NCBI GenBank assembly: GCA_002435785.1
Contig: DIUC01000007.1
Coordinates: 4,998 to 68,997 of the forward strand
Direction: 5' to 3'
From: Saprospiraceae bacterium UBA6168
Lineage (GTDB): Bacteria; Bacteroidota; Bacteroidia; Chitinophagales; Saprospiraceae
DNA: 64,000 nt
The translations under genes were made by a program, and so were the position numbers. Under the pieces are notes generated by a model that was given only the letters and a program-made list of their open reading frames with translations, did no database searches and was not told where the DNA came from. Positions 51,209-60,792 of this stretch are shown piece by piece (the stretch's first letter is position 1; every line of letters begins with the position of its first letter).

Positions 51209-53017
51209 ATGGAAAACCCCGGCATTTCCGAAGAACTGGAACTTCTCCGCCGCATACTCCGGGAGGAGCTTTTCCGATTCGTGCTGGTGGAATATAACCA
51301 TACCGATGCCATCAAGCAGGCCGAGCAGTTTGTTCGAAAAGCATATCCCCGACGCTCCATCCTTGAACTTCGCATACAGGACAACCACTTCCGCAACTTC
51401 TCCAAACAGCTAAAAGACTTCAAGCGGGGCATTGTTTTCATCCCCGATTTCGACGCTTTTTTCAAAACTGGTTACGAGGATTTCGCCATCGCCTTCAACC
51501 AACGCAGGGACTGGATGGCATTGCAGCCTTTGGCCTTGGTTTGCTTTGTGCCAGCAGGTGGCTTGCCCAAAGTGATGGAGGGTATGCCCGATTTCTGGAG
51601 CCGCCGGGATGCCGAACTAAGCCTATTGATAGATTTGCCCGAAAGAAGCGGCCTCGTCATGCAAGAAGCCCATATATCCACCATTGGTGGCACAAATGCC
51701 TCCGAAAAAACCGCCGAACTACAGCGCCTACGTGCTGAGATAGCTGCCGCAGACCCCAACAACTTCTCGCAACTTGACAACCTATACCGACAATTGCTGC
51801 CCCTGCTGGAAGACATTGGCGACTACCGCGGTGGATTGGAGGCTGCCCACCAATATTATCATCTTGCCAACCTGCACCATGATGCCATAAACGACTCCGA
51901 TTCCCTTTCTTTTGCATACGAGCGGCAAGCAAGATTCCATATGCTCTTAGGACAATATACCGATGCTCTTTATCATTTTAATAAAGCCTTAGAACTGGTA
52001 AAGCAGTATGGTGACGACAATGAGTTGTCCAAAACACAAAATAACTTGGCCTTGGTTCTTAAGGATTTGGGAAACTACGCCGAGGCGAGGCTGCTACTGG
52101 AAAAAGCGGTGGTTTACTATGAAAAAAACCTTGGCCCCGACCACCCCACAACGGCGGTGAGCTACTCAAACCTAGCTACCGTCCTTCAGGCCTTAGGGGA
52201 CTACGTCGGGGCGAAACAACTGCTGGAAAAGGCGGTGGTTTACTATGAAAAAAACCTTGGCCCCGACCACCCCACAACGGCGGTGAGCTACTCGAACCTA
52301 GCCTTGGTTCTTCAAGATTTAGGGAACTATGCCAAGGCAAAGCTGCTGCTTGAAAAGGCGATGGCCTCCGATGAGAAGAACTTTGGGCCAGACCACCCCA
52401 CGACGGCGGTGAGATACTCGAACCTGGCCACCGTCCTCAAAGACTTGGGGGACTATGCCAAGGCAAAGCTGCTGCTTGAAAAGGCGATGGCCTCTGATGA
52501 GAAAAACTTTGGGCCCGACCACCCTAATACAACGGTGAGGTACTCAAACTTGGCCTTAGTCCTTCAGGACTTGGGGGACTACGCTGGTGCAAAAGAGCTA
52601 TTAGAGAAGGCGATGGCTTCCGATGAGAAAAACCTTGGGCCCGACCACCCCACGACGGCGGTGAGCTACTCAAACTTGGCCTTAGTCCTTCAGGACTTGG
52701 GGGACTACGCTGGTGCAAAAGAGCTATTAGAGAAGGCGATAGTATCGGGCGAGAAAAACTTTGGTACAAAACATCTTACCACAGCAACATTTTACAACAA
52801 CCTTGCTTCTAATTATCAAGAACAAAAGCAGTGGCAGCAAGCTGCTATGTATTACCAAAAAGCTTATAACAATGTTTTGAAAATATTTGGCAAAAACCAC
52901 CCTCACACAAAAGATGCGAAGGAAAGCCTAACCTTCGTCCAATCCCAACTCTCCAAAACCACCCTCTCCTCCTCTACCCTCCGAAAAAAACGCAAAAAAC
53001 CTCGCTTAAAAAAGTAA
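51209..53017 (+). CDS. TPR protein with a P-loop-less STAND-like N-terminal domain, second gene of the system
   Basis: A 602-residue protein. Residues 1-150 look like a STAND ATPase lid region without Walker A: GIVFIPDFDAFF is Walker-B-like and PDFWSRRDAELSLLIDLPER matches the PDlW segment common in TPR-STAND proteins. From about 265 there are seven consecutive 42-residue TPR units of the kinesin-light-chain type (SNLALVLQDLGDYAGAKELL), four or five of them almost identical also at DNA level, showing recent amplification. The C terminus is strongly basic (LRKKRKKPRLKK). Translational coupling to the NTPase gene suggests the two proteins form one split STAND-like machine. Confidence 0.82.
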   Translation: MENPGISEELELLRRILREELFRFVLVEYNHTDAIKQAEQFVRKAYPRRSILELRIQDNHFRNFSKQLKDFKRGIVFIPDFDAFFKTGYEDFAIAFNQRRDWMALQPLALVCFVPAGGLPKVMEGMPDFWSRRDAELSLLIDLPERSGLVMQEAHISTIGGTNASEKTAELQRLRAEIAAADPNNFSQLDNLYRQLLPLLEDIGDYRGGLEAAHQYYHLANLHHDAINDSDSLSFAYERQARFHMLLGQYTDALYHFNKALELVKQYGDDNELSKTQNNLALVLKDLGNYAEARLLLEKAVVYYEKNLGPDHPTTAVSYSNLATVLQALGDYVGAKQLLEKAVVYYEKNLGPDHPTTAVSYSNLALVLQDLGNYAKAKLLLEKAMASDEKNFGPDHPTTAVRYSNLATVLKDLGDYAKAKLLLEKAMASDEKNFGPDHPNTTVRYSNLALVLQDLGDYAGAKELLEKAMASDEKNLGPDHPTTAVSYSNLALVLQDLGDYAGAKELLEKAIVSGEKNFGTKHLTTATFYNNLASNYQEQKQWQQAAMYYQKAYNNVLKIFGKNHPHTKDAKESLTFVQSQLSKTTLSSSTLRKKRKKPRLKK

Positions 53018-53471
53018 AAATTTCACCATAGCTTCGCAACGAAAAACATCCTAACTGCGTACAAGCAAAAAGCAAACATAACAACGCTCGCAGAAGCATA
53101 CCACGAGAAAGCGCCATCCGGCAAACGTGAACCGGATGTTCACAAAAATCAAAAAGACATTGCGGGAAACTTTCTAAGAAAGGCCATCGGTCATCCGTCC
53201 TTTTCCATTGACGTCGTCGCATCTGCTTTTCGATACATGTTATTTGTCAAACGACATGTATCCGATGCCAAATGTTACGCCGCATATGACATCAGATAAG
53301 CCACCGATGGCAAAAGTGATAACGGAAATGCCAAAAGTGGCGTGTCCGTTGGCAGAAAATATTTATCCGCCGGGGAGGATTGAAAGATTATTTGGCGAAG
53401 CGTAAAAACCCGGCGCTACACCTATTTGCATTTTCGTAACCTTAATTTTTCAATTTTAAACATTTTCAATT
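53018..53471. other. 454-base spacer, possibly with a 49-residue ORF
   Basis: Mostly non-coding in appearance. A short plus-strand ORF from ATG 53256 to 53405 (starts MYPMPNVTPHM, ends IYPPGRIERLFGEA) is proline- and methionine-rich; I cannot say whether it is real. No terminator is obvious after the TPR gene. Confidence 0.35.
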
Positions 53472-53864
53472 ATGCCGAAAACAACTAAGGGCAGGGTGAA
53501 CCTTGCCAAAGGCCCAGAGGAAATCCTCAAACAAACAATGGCAGTCTATGCCAAGCATCAAACAGATGGCGCTACCTCGGTGCTAAAAACCATGGAAGAT
53601 TACGACTGGGACGTATCGGGTCCCAAAATTGCCACGGCGCATCAGCACCATGAGGATGCGCAGCACTATAAAGGCTTGATGGAGGAAGCATATCGGGAGC
53701 GGGATTTGCTTATGCCTGAATTGGATGAGATAAACCGGGCGACGGCGGCCTTTCTGAAGTCAGTGAACCGCAAGAATCCGAAACGCATTACGGATTGGGG
53801 CTATCAGGTGGACGATACGCCACCTGCAGCGAAGAAAGCAAATACGCCACCATCGGGAAATTGA
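53472..53864 (+). CDS. Conserved-looking hypothetical protein
   Basis: A 130-residue soluble protein, helical in the middle (KIATAHQHHEDAQHYKGLME, RDLLMPELDEINRATAAFLK) with a proline/lysine-rich disordered tail. No signal peptide. I do not recognise a family. It is a single transcript closed by a strong terminator 40 bases later. Confidence 0.65.
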   Translation: MPKTTKGRVNLAKGPEEILKQTMAVYAKHQTDGATSVLKTMEDYDWDVSGPKIATAHQHHEDAQHYKGLMEEAYRERDLLMPELDEINRATAAFLKSVNRKNPKRITDWGYQVDDTPPAAKKANTPPSGN

Positions 53865-53904
53865 TGGTGTACAGACCAGCCCGTCAATGGGCTGTATAAA
53901 AAAA

Positions 53905-53938
53905 GGGGGTGCTGCATTGCAGCGCCCCCTTTTTTTTT
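53905..53938 (+). terminator. Rho-independent terminator
   Basis: GGGGGTGCTGC and GCAGCGCCCCC around ATT, followed by eight or more T residues. Nearly the same hairpin is used after the gene ending at 56641. Confidence 0.9.
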
Positions 53939-54370
53939 GTGCAAACCACCGCCACACCCCTTTGGAGGCGCAGGCGTCAACACCAAATCACGACGCCTTA
54001 TTTCATTTTATCAATATAGATTGAAAAATTATTTGTCCGGCTTGGATAAAAATTTGGGACGAGTTCTTAATTTTGCAATTCCTTCCCCCCAACACATTTG
54101 CTTCACAGCTTCTGTATTTTCGAAAGTTATTGGTCCTCACCAAAATAGTACACCGTATTTCCAGCTATTTTAGGGTCTCACCAACATAAATTTCAAATAA
54201 GTTGTCATGGCAATGGACTTCCTGCTTTGGAAGGCCCATCAACCCTAACTGCAAATTAGCCTTGTAGCATCTGGTTGTGCTGGTTTTCAATGCACCCACT
54301 GGGCACTAATTCTTGTAAAAACACCCCCATGTTTTCAATATTTTTTTGTTAATCAAAACTTTTCAATTCA
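53939..54370. other. Spacer upstream of a T9SS protein gene
   Basis: About 430 bases without a credible gene. A possible plus-strand promoter (TTG 54042-54044, then TAATTTTG 54068-54075) would leave a leader of about 295 bases. No structure recognised in it. Confidence 0.35.
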
Positions 54371-56641
54371 ATGAAGAAGCTAAACATTATGCACAACAAT
54401 TTTTTAACTCAAGCTGCTCTATCAACAGGCATTTTGCGCCTTTTCTTATTGGGTGTGTTTGTCACTTCGGGCCTGCTTACACAGGCACAGACCACGACCG
54501 TAACTGGTGGCAACTGCACTGGCTGCGACGCCAGCATGACGGTCAAGTTCATTGGCTGCAACTGCGTAGAAATCAGCGCTTGCAAGGATTTGTCGAACGT
54601 GGTCATCCGCACTGCCAATGGCGTTGAAAAGAAATACGACGGCCTTTCTAAAAAAACGGCGAATTTCTGTTCCACCAATGGCACACCCATCGTCAAGGTG
54701 TGGGTGAAGGCGGGATGTTTCAAGAGCGGGGATGGCCCAGGCTACGGTCGCAAGTTTGACAACCCGAACTCCTGCACGGCACCCTGCGCAAACCAGGGCG
54801 GCGACACAGACAATGATGGCGTCTGTAACGATGACGATTGCCAGCCGAACAACCCGGATTTCCCGGCAACGCCCGGCACTCCCTGCAACGATGGCAATCC
54901 GAACACCACCAACGATGTCGTACAGCCAGGCGGATGCGCCTGTGCAGGTACGCCTGTATCCCCACCACCTCCCCCTCCCACCACTGGCGGGCAATGCGTG
55001 GGCTGCGATGCCAGTATGACCGTCGATTTCTTGGATTGCAACTGTGTGAAGGTGAGCGCTTGCAAGGATTTGTCGAACGTGGTCATCCGCACTGAAAGCG
55101 GTCCCGACAAAAAGTTCGACGGGCTTTCAGGCAAAACCGGCACCTTCTGCTCGACCAATGGCTCGCCCATCGTGTCGGTTTGGGTGAAGGCAGGTTGCTT
55201 CCAAAGCGGCGATGGCCCAGGTTATGGCCGCAAGTTCAACAACACGCTCAACTGCAATGGCCCCTGCGTAGGGCAAGGCGGTGATTCGGACGGCGACGGC
55301 GTTTGCGACAAACAAGACTGTAAGCCGAATGACCCCAACCTCCCTGCGCTGCCCGGCACACCTTGCAACGACGGCGACCCCAACACCATTGACGACAAAA
55401 TATCGGCGGACGGCTGCGGCTGCGCCGGAACGCCCGTTGGGATTTGCGAAAATGTGGCCTACGGCGGCACGATTGGCTTTGGCCCGAACTGCAACGGTGC
55501 CGTGCAGTATTGCCCAACAACCGAGCAAGCACCCATCATCGGCAACTGTGCCTCGCCAATCGGTGGCACTGGCCCCCTTGAAGTCGTGTGGTTGAAGAGC
55601 ACTACTTCCTGTTCCTACCCAACCACCACGGCTGCCGAAATTGGTGCTGGCCTCGACCCGCACTGGGTAATGATTCCCGGTGCTTCCGACCTCACTTACA
55701 ACCCCGGCAACATCACCAAAGCGACTTGCTTTCTGCGCTGTGTGCGGAGGGCTGGCTGTGCGGTATTTGTTGAATCTAACATCGTTTCGCTGGGTCTCTC
55801 TCCGAATTGCGGCGGCGGTAACGTGCCAGATTGCAGCAATATCGGCATTTCGACCAGCATTGGCACCATCATCGTGTCGGGCCTCGACAAGGCGCCTGTC
55901 ACCTCGGTCCAAGTGTTCAACTCCAGTTGGGAGAGCGCCTTTAACTGCTTCAACGACTGCCCGAAGCCCTCTGCGACCATCCCCGTACCAGCTGGCACCT
56001 ATTACGTGAAGGTCAATTACTTTACCGAAGGGTATAAGCTGGTTTGCGAAGACAACAGGACGGTAAACGTGGTGAGCGCCCTACAGGGATTGCTGGATGA
56101 ATCGTTCCAGTTTGCGGCCATCAAGCACGAGGAGCACACGGAGCTGATTTGGTCACACAACGGTGGAGACCGCTTCGTCGAGTACATCCTTGAGAAGTCG
56201 GTGGATGGGAATGTTTTTGAGCCAATTGTCTCCAAAAGCGCCGAAGGTGGCAACCGCACGGCTAATTATGAAGGCTACGACCTGGAACCTGCCAGCGGCG
56301 ACAACTTCTACCGTGTGAAGCTAATGGACGTGAGCGGTGCAGCACTTTACTCCGAGGTGAAGGTTGTCAACTTCCCCATTGTGAATGACTATACATTGTT
56401 TCCAAACCCAGCCAACGGTTTCGTTAAGGTGGACTTGGAAAAAGTGGTAGGTTACGAAGATTTGAGTATCACGCTGTTCAACAGCTTGGGACTCGAAGTG
56501 AAGCGTTTCCAAATCAACGAGGTTTACAGCAAGTATTACCAGATGGACATCCGGGACTTGCACGAAGGCCATTACATCGTTTGGGTGAACGTACCTGGAA
56601 AGCGCCCTGTCGCCAAAAAGTTGATGGTGGGCAGGCTATAA
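54371..56641 (+). CDS. Secreted cysteine-rich repeat protein with T9SS sorting tail
   Basis: A 756-residue exported protein with a signal sequence ending near LLTQAQ. Two tandem copies (about 47-195 and 208-352) of a cysteine-rich module: CxGCDASMTV, then SACKDLSNVVIRT, FCSTNGTPIVKVWVKAGCF and SGDGPGYGRKF. Each is followed by a calcium-binding-like GDTDNDGVCNDDDCQPNNP segment and an ATPGTPCNDGNPNT unit, with a proline linker between. Then an immunoglobulin-like part and a T9SS type A tail (YTLFPNPANGFVKVDLEKVV, ending RPVAKKLMVGRL). Probably a surface or adhesive protein. ATG 54371 chosen; ATG 54389 is possible. Confidence 0.82.
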   Translation: MKKLNIMHNNFLTQAALSTGILRLFLLGVFVTSGLLTQAQTTTVTGGNCTGCDASMTVKFIGCNCVEISACKDLSNVVIRTANGVEKKYDGLSKKTANFCSTNGTPIVKVWVKAGCFKSGDGPGYGRKFDNPNSCTAPCANQGGDTDNDGVCNDDDCQPNNPDFPATPGTPCNDGNPNTTNDVVQPGGCACAGTPVSPPPPPPTTGGQCVGCDASMTVDFLDCNCVKVSACKDLSNVVIRTESGPDKKFDGLSGKTGTFCSTNGSPIVSVWVKAGCFQSGDGPGYGRKFNNTLNCNGPCVGQGGDSDGDGVCDKQDCKPNDPNLPALPGTPCNDGDPNTIDDKISADGCGCAGTPVGICENVAYGGTIGFGPNCNGAVQYCPTTEQAPIIGNCASPIGGTGPLEVVWLKSTTSCSYPTTTAAEIGAGLDPHWVMIPGASDLTYNPGNITKATCFLRCVRRAGCAVFVESNIVSLGLSPNCGGGNVPDCSNIGISTSIGTIIVSGLDKAPVTSVQVFNSSWESAFNCFNDCPKPSATIPVPAGTYYVKVNYFTEGYKLVCEDNRTVNVVSALQGLLDESFQFAAIKHEEHTELIWSHNGGDRFVEYILEKSVDGNVFEPIVSKSAEGGNRTANYEGYDLEPASGDNFYRVKLMDVSGAALYSEVKVVNFPIVNDYTLFPNPANGFVKVDLEKVVGYEDLSITLFNSLGLEVKRFQINEVYSKYYQMDIRDLHEGHYIVWVNVPGKRPVAKKLMVGRL

Positions 56642-56666
56642 ACTTCAGCTTTTGACACACAAAAAA

Positions 56667-56700
56667 AGGGGGCGCTGCAATGCAGCGTCCCCATTTTTTT
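56667..56700 (+). terminator. Rho-independent terminator
   Basis: GGGGGCGCTGC, AAT, GCAGCGTCCCC and then seven T residues. Near-copy of the terminator at 53905. Confidence 0.88.
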
Positions 56701-56714
56701 GTGTGCCAGCCAGC

Positions 56715-57425
56715 CTACTCGCAGTGCTGGTTGTGCTCATACACATGCTCATCGAACTGTGACCAGTTGATTTTCTCAAACTTGTTCTTGAGCGGCGTGC
56801 AAAAACCGAAGACCTTCATGAAGTCCTCTTGATAGTTTTTCTTCATCAACTTGAAGGCTGTCTGGTTCCGCACGGAAACGTAGTAGGATTTGTCGTCGCC
56901 GCCCGCCACGGTGAAGCCGCCGATGCCGACCGCCGCACTTTCGTGGGCGTAGGGGTCATGGTACACCTTGATTTTGCTGCTGAACGATGGGTTCAAGAGC
57001 TGCATCATCAGCGTGAGCTTTTCCTTTTTTACCTGCACCTCGGCTTGCTCGAAGTAGATATACCCGTCGGCCACCTTGGCTTGGTCAATCTCCTTGTTGT
57101 CCCATTTTTGCACGTCGGAAAGGAAGTCCATTTCTTTGGCGAACTTGTCGAAACCGCTTTGCGGGAGGTACATGAACTTGATTTGCTCTGGCTTTAGCTT
57201 CGATTTGTTGCCTGCTGCATCCTCCACTTTTAGTTCTTCAATAAGGCCCTTTTCCCGTTTGATGCTTTTAAGGAAAACTTCCTTTTCGCTGCCATCCATC
57301 ATGGTGAGGTAGCTGACTTTTTTGGGCGAGAACGTCTCGGATGGCTCCAAAAAACGCTGTGCCCTTAGGCTGTTCACGGCGAGCAACAGGAATGCCAAGA
57401 GGGCGAAGAATTTTGAACGATTCAT
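56715..57425 (-). CDS. Secreted hypothetical protein
   Basis: A 236-residue protein with a signal peptide (MNRSKFFALLAFLLLAVNSLRAQ). The mature part contains VSYLTMMDGSEKEVFLKSIK and KSKLKPEQIKFMYLPQSGFD, a pattern seen in Bacteroidota proteins with small beta-rich repeats; no named family. Ends HNQHCE. Converges with the T9SS protein gene. Confidence 0.7.
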   Translation of the reverse strand: MNRSKFFALLAFLLLAVNSLRAQRFLEPSETFSPKKVSYLTMMDGSEKEVFLKSIKREKGLIEELKVEDAAGNKSKLKPEQIKFMYLPQSGFDKFAKEMDFLSDVQKWDNKEIDQAKVADGYIYFEQAEVQVKKEKLTLMMQLLNPSFSSKIKVYHDPYAHESAAVGIGGFTVAGGDDKSYYVSVRNQTAFKLMKKNYQEDFMKVFGFCTPLKNKFEKINWSQFDEHVYEHNQHCE

Positions 57426-57602
57426 TAGCGATTAGATTTTAAATAATTAAGAATAGAGTGAATGATAGTTGGCGATAGGGTTGGTATCGGATTGCAAATA
57501 TCGTGATTAATCACAAAGTAAAGCAGGTAGTCATCAGGCCAGTCCGCTTATTTGACGATAAGTGTTTCATTTAAATTAGTTTGGGTTATCCAATCGAATT
57601 GA

Positions 57603-57657
57603 TTGTTGCACAACCTCAAACAATCTCAAACAACACCAAACAATCTCAAACAACCGC
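57603..57657. repeat. Short tandem-like repeat, CAAACAATCT words
   Basis: Four irregular copies of CTCAAACAA and CAAACAATCTCAAACAA within about 55 bases, in the spacer downstream of the prenyltransferase-like gene. Confidence 0.65.
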
Positions 57658-57699
57658 CTTCTTTACCAATTGCCCCGCTTGATGCAAAACCATTGAAGT

Positions 57700-58635
57700 C
57701 TACAGGTGATTTTGGCCAAAATATTTCAATACCCGTAAAACCCTGAGCGTGATCCATCTACTTGGTTTGCCTGCTTTCTCCATGTTGAAGTGTACTTGGC
57801 CAGTATGGGCAGATTGCATATTCCAAGTTCCTTCCTTATTTTGTTTTTTATTGAGCTCGTTTACAGCGGCTTTCATTCTATGGTCCCATTCAATACCTGC
57901 ATATTGAAAAAAGTCCATGGCACGAAGGATATCATACTTCCATCTGCACGGATAAGTCAACTTCAAGAAATCTTTATTAATGATTTGGCCTGTATGGTCA
58001 GAAAGAAATAACTGGTGCAGCAAGATAAATTCCATTGCACTTTCTTTGGCACGTTGGATTCCATCCATCCTATAAGTATATCCCGCTTTTTGGAATTCCG
58101 TTAATCCTTCAAGTACCGATATTGTAGTGTGCAAAGAGCTGTGTATAGCGCCACTTCTTGTGGTTCTACAGTTAAAGCCTCCATCAGGCATTAGCTCATC
58201 CAAAATACTGTCAATAATTGAATGCAATTTTTTTTCTGATGTTTTGAAATAGGAAGCGTAATTCAAAAACATGCCATTGACACAAATATCACTATGTTGG
58301 GAAGTAGATGGGCCTAATCGAATGCCTCCATCATTTGCTTTCCCATTTTGTAAGACCTGTTCTATGGTTTGTTGTACTAACGCATTGTTTGACGAAAGAT
58401 TTAAATTGCGGAGGTCGAGTAAAGTGTAATGCGTAGAAATCCATTTGGGTTGATAGAATCTATCGCCCCAATGACCATCCGAATTTCGATTGGACAAGAA
58501 TTTACGCCCCCAACCTTCATAAGCAATCCTATCCTGAAGTTCCTTTTTATCCACTCCCAACAAGTCACGCCAAACTTGGTATTGAATGGAGACATCTCCT
58601 TCGAGCAACCAATCAATGATGTGTTGATTTTTCAT
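57700..58635 (-). CDS. Terpenoid-cyclase/prenyltransferase-fold (alpha-alpha toroid) protein
   Basis: A 311-residue helical protein. Repeated motifs such as NSDGHWGDRFYQPKW, ELMPDGGFNCR and NKEGTWNMQSAHTG (the DGxW / GGF type) are those of the squalene-cyclase and protein-prenyltransferase toroid. It lacks the DxDD motif of terpene cyclases, so it is probably a non-catalytic or unknown relative. No signal peptide. ATG 58635 (MKNQHIIDWLLEGD) is chosen over the codon three residues upstream. AT-richer than the core. Confidence 0.75.
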   Translation of the reverse strand: MKNQHIIDWLLEGDVSIQYQVWRDLLGVDKKELQDRIAYEGWGRKFLSNRNSDGHWGDRFYQPKWISTHYTLLDLRNLNLSSNNALVQQTIEQVLQNGKANDGGIRLGPSTSQHSDICVNGMFLNYASYFKTSEKKLHSIIDSILDELMPDGGFNCRTTRSGAIHSSLHTTISVLEGLTEFQKAGYTYRMDGIQRAKESAMEFILLHQLFLSDHTGQIINKDFLKLTYPCRWKYDILRAMDFFQYAGIEWDHRMKAAVNELNKKQNKEGTWNMQSAHTGQVHFNMEKAGKPSRWITLRVLRVLKYFGQNHL

Positions 58636-58683
58636 TAAAATCAAGATTCTATGTTTTACTCTTCTTGAAATAAAAAATAGGCA

Positions 58684-58950
58684 TTACTGTTTCCACCTTT
58701 CGAGTTTGGGAATTGACCGGGTAGCCAGCCAAGCAAAGAAACCGTTGATGCCGTCATTCTTCATTTCTTGTAAACAGAATTTTTGCATTTTTTCAGCCGT
58801 GTCTATTTGAGGGGGAGTTAAAAATTTGCCGTTTTCATAGCACATTGAGCAGAACTTCTTGCTTATGGTACCGTCTTTTTCAGTACCCCCACCTTTTTTG
58901 TCTTTCTTCAATGGGAAACCGCAGCTTTGGCAAAATTTATAATCTTTCAT
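58684..58950 (-). CDS. Small zinc-ribbon protein
   Basis: An 88-residue protein with CQSCGFPLKKD and, 20 residues later, CSMCYENG, two CxxC pairs of a putative zinc ribbon (PF12674-like). The C-terminal half is helical (EKMQKFCLQEMKNDGINGFF). Likely transcribed together with the toroid-fold gene 48 bases downstream. Role unknown. Confidence 0.78.
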   Translation of the reverse strand: MKDYKFCQSCGFPLKKDKKGGGTEKDGTISKKFCSMCYENGKFLTPPQIDTAEKMQKFCLQEMKNDGINGFFAWLATRSIPKLERWKQ

Positions 58951-59248
58951 CGTTGGGAGTGTTGTTAAATTTATTTATAAGTAAAGCTCAGTATTTTGGA
59001 GCTACACTTCAAGAAAGTATCACTGCCTTGGCATGGCTTCGCTCTTCACAGGTCGCAGGCAATGAGTCCCTTCACCGCATCCACCGAAAAAACGATGCCA
59101 TGCTATTACATGGCGAATATCGCATTTTTGCCACTCGCCCCACTGCTTTCCTTTTTAAACCAAATCAATCGGCTCAGAGTTCTTTGTCGGAGAATTCAAG
59201 TTCCACGGGCAGGTATTTTCACGAGAAGTACGGGGGAGAAAGGAAATC

Positions 59249-60478
59249 CTACAAGCGTCCTTTTTTATTTATAGGCTTCCTCACACCGATGTTGAACTCA
59301 ATGGCTTTTGCTGCCCGAAACCGATAGGCCCTGATATTTGCCCCAGCAAAAACATGCTTGTAAAAATGGTATTTAAACCCAAGTCTTTGTTCAAAAGCGG
59401 GCGAAGATTCTTCGAACCGTTTTTGAGCCACCATATACCCTAAGGTGGTGACAATGGACAACCTGTCTATGGCAGTTTCTCCACCAATGAACACCGACAG
59501 CCCGATTTTATCACCAAAAGGAACATCGCCTTTTTGAGGTATTCTTGATGTTGCTGCATACTTAGCACCATTTGTGCCATCGTAAATCAAGTCAACCCCG
59601 CCTCCTAATTTTAAGCGGCGTGTGACGCCATGGTTGTAACCCAAGTGGAGGTTGGCCATGAGGTAATTCAGCCCATAAGTATTGTGATTCAATGGGTTGT
59701 CATCGTCACCGAATTCCAATTGTCGAGTGGCCAACCCCATAAATGCAAGCACTTCATGGCTATGCTCGCACTTATTGAGAGGTATTCTTACCGGCTCGTT
59801 GGGGGTTTCCCCGAAAACATACTTCAAACCTAATGAATAGGACACGACATTGATTCCCCGTTGGGGCCTTCGGATGTTGCCATTGGAGATATGGTTGAAG
59901 CGAAACCCGGGTTCCACATAAAGAAAGTCACTGAGCTGTGCAGAGACCCCTACCCCTAATTCGGCAAAAGCATTTATCTTGGAGCCGATGACGTCGTTGG
60001 GCAATTCGTCATTGGGGTTGTAAGTGGCCAAACCATAGGTAAGCCCTGCCGCCATCCTGTTGGTGATCGCCATTCTTTTTGTCCGAAAATATACTCCGTC
60101 ATAAAATCCATAGATGGAATATGGATGCCCCAAGTCATCCCGCTTTACCACGTGCAGATATTGGAGGCCAATTCCTATGCCTGGGTATTTGCAGGTCTGG
60201 TGCCATTCTTTTCCGCCCAACATTTGCCAACCATATTCCAACGAAACAGCTTTTGTGGCCTTGATGGGGTTGCCTTCTGCATCAATAGTGGATAAATAGG
60301 GCGTATTGTTTTTCAGGATGTTGCCGTTTTGTATGGAAACCCTTACCATCGTTTTTTTGTAAGACGTGGATGCAATGGTGTCCTGCACCGATTGACCAAA
60401 GCTCGCCTGTATGCCCACGAGAAAGAGGAATGACAAAGCCATTAGTCTTTTTACATGGATAGTTGGTGTTTTCAACAT
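59249..60478 (-). CDS. Acyloxyacyl hydrolase / PagL-like lipid A deacylase
   Basis: A 409-residue outer-membrane protein. Signal peptide (MALSFLFLVGIQASFGQ), a beta-barrel pattern, and the PagL motif FRFNHISNGNIRRPQRG with H196, S198 and N199; PagL uses a serine, histidine and glutamate triad to remove a fatty acid from lipid A. FAELGVGVSAQLSDFLYVEP precedes it as in PagL. It is much longer than classical PagL (about 170 residues), with a second barrel-like half (MANLHLGYNHGVTRRLKLGG). That may be the normal form in Bacteroidota. Confidence 0.85.
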   Translation of the reverse strand: MLKTPTIHVKRLMALSFLFLVGIQASFGQSVQDTIASTSYKKTMVRVSIQNGNILKNNTPYLSTIDAEGNPIKATKAVSLEYGWQMLGGKEWHQTCKYPGIGIGLQYLHVVKRDDLGHPYSIYGFYDGVYFRTKRMAITNRMAAGLTYGLATYNPNDELPNDVIGSKINAFAELGVGVSAQLSDFLYVEPGFRFNHISNGNIRRPQRGINVVSYSLGLKYVFGETPNEPVRIPLNKCEHSHEVLAFMGLATRQLEFGDDDNPLNHNTYGLNYLMANLHLGYNHGVTRRLKLGGGVDLIYDGTNGAKYAATSRIPQKGDVPFGDKIGLSVFIGGETAIDRLSIVTTLGYMVAQKRFEESSPAFEQRLGFKYHFYKHVFAGANIRAYRFRAAKAIEFNIGVRKPINKKGRL

Positions 60479-60792
60479 GGCTGATTCATTTAAAAATGCG
60501 CTGCAAGCCCCAAGTTTTTCCGAAATCAGGATAGCCTGTGCAGGGTTGGCATGGCGTTTTTAAAAATTCCTGCATCCCGACAAGCGGAGATAAGGGATGA
60601 TTCGGCAGCCGCAACATGAATTGAAGTAACAGGGCATTTTCCCTTTTCATGGCCAATATTTTATTATCGCCAAAATATCCTTTTAGAATAAATAGCATGG
60701 TGATAAATATCAGCACGAGCATTTAAAAAAGTCAGTTCTACCGCATTATATGCTTCACTCAAATAGGTTTTCCCGAAAGTCGGGACAAGTTG
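60479..60792. other. Spacer with a doubtful 78-residue ORF
   Basis: A minus-strand ORF at 60486-60722 starts with a hydrophobic stretch (MLVLIFITMLFILKGYFG) but the rest has no recognisable pattern. It may be real or a decayed fragment. Nothing else is visible. Confidence 0.3.

Noticed and set aside
57603..57657. Possible CRISPR-like array
   Set aside because: Units are about 10-17 bases and irregular, with no spacers of constant length and no cas genes.
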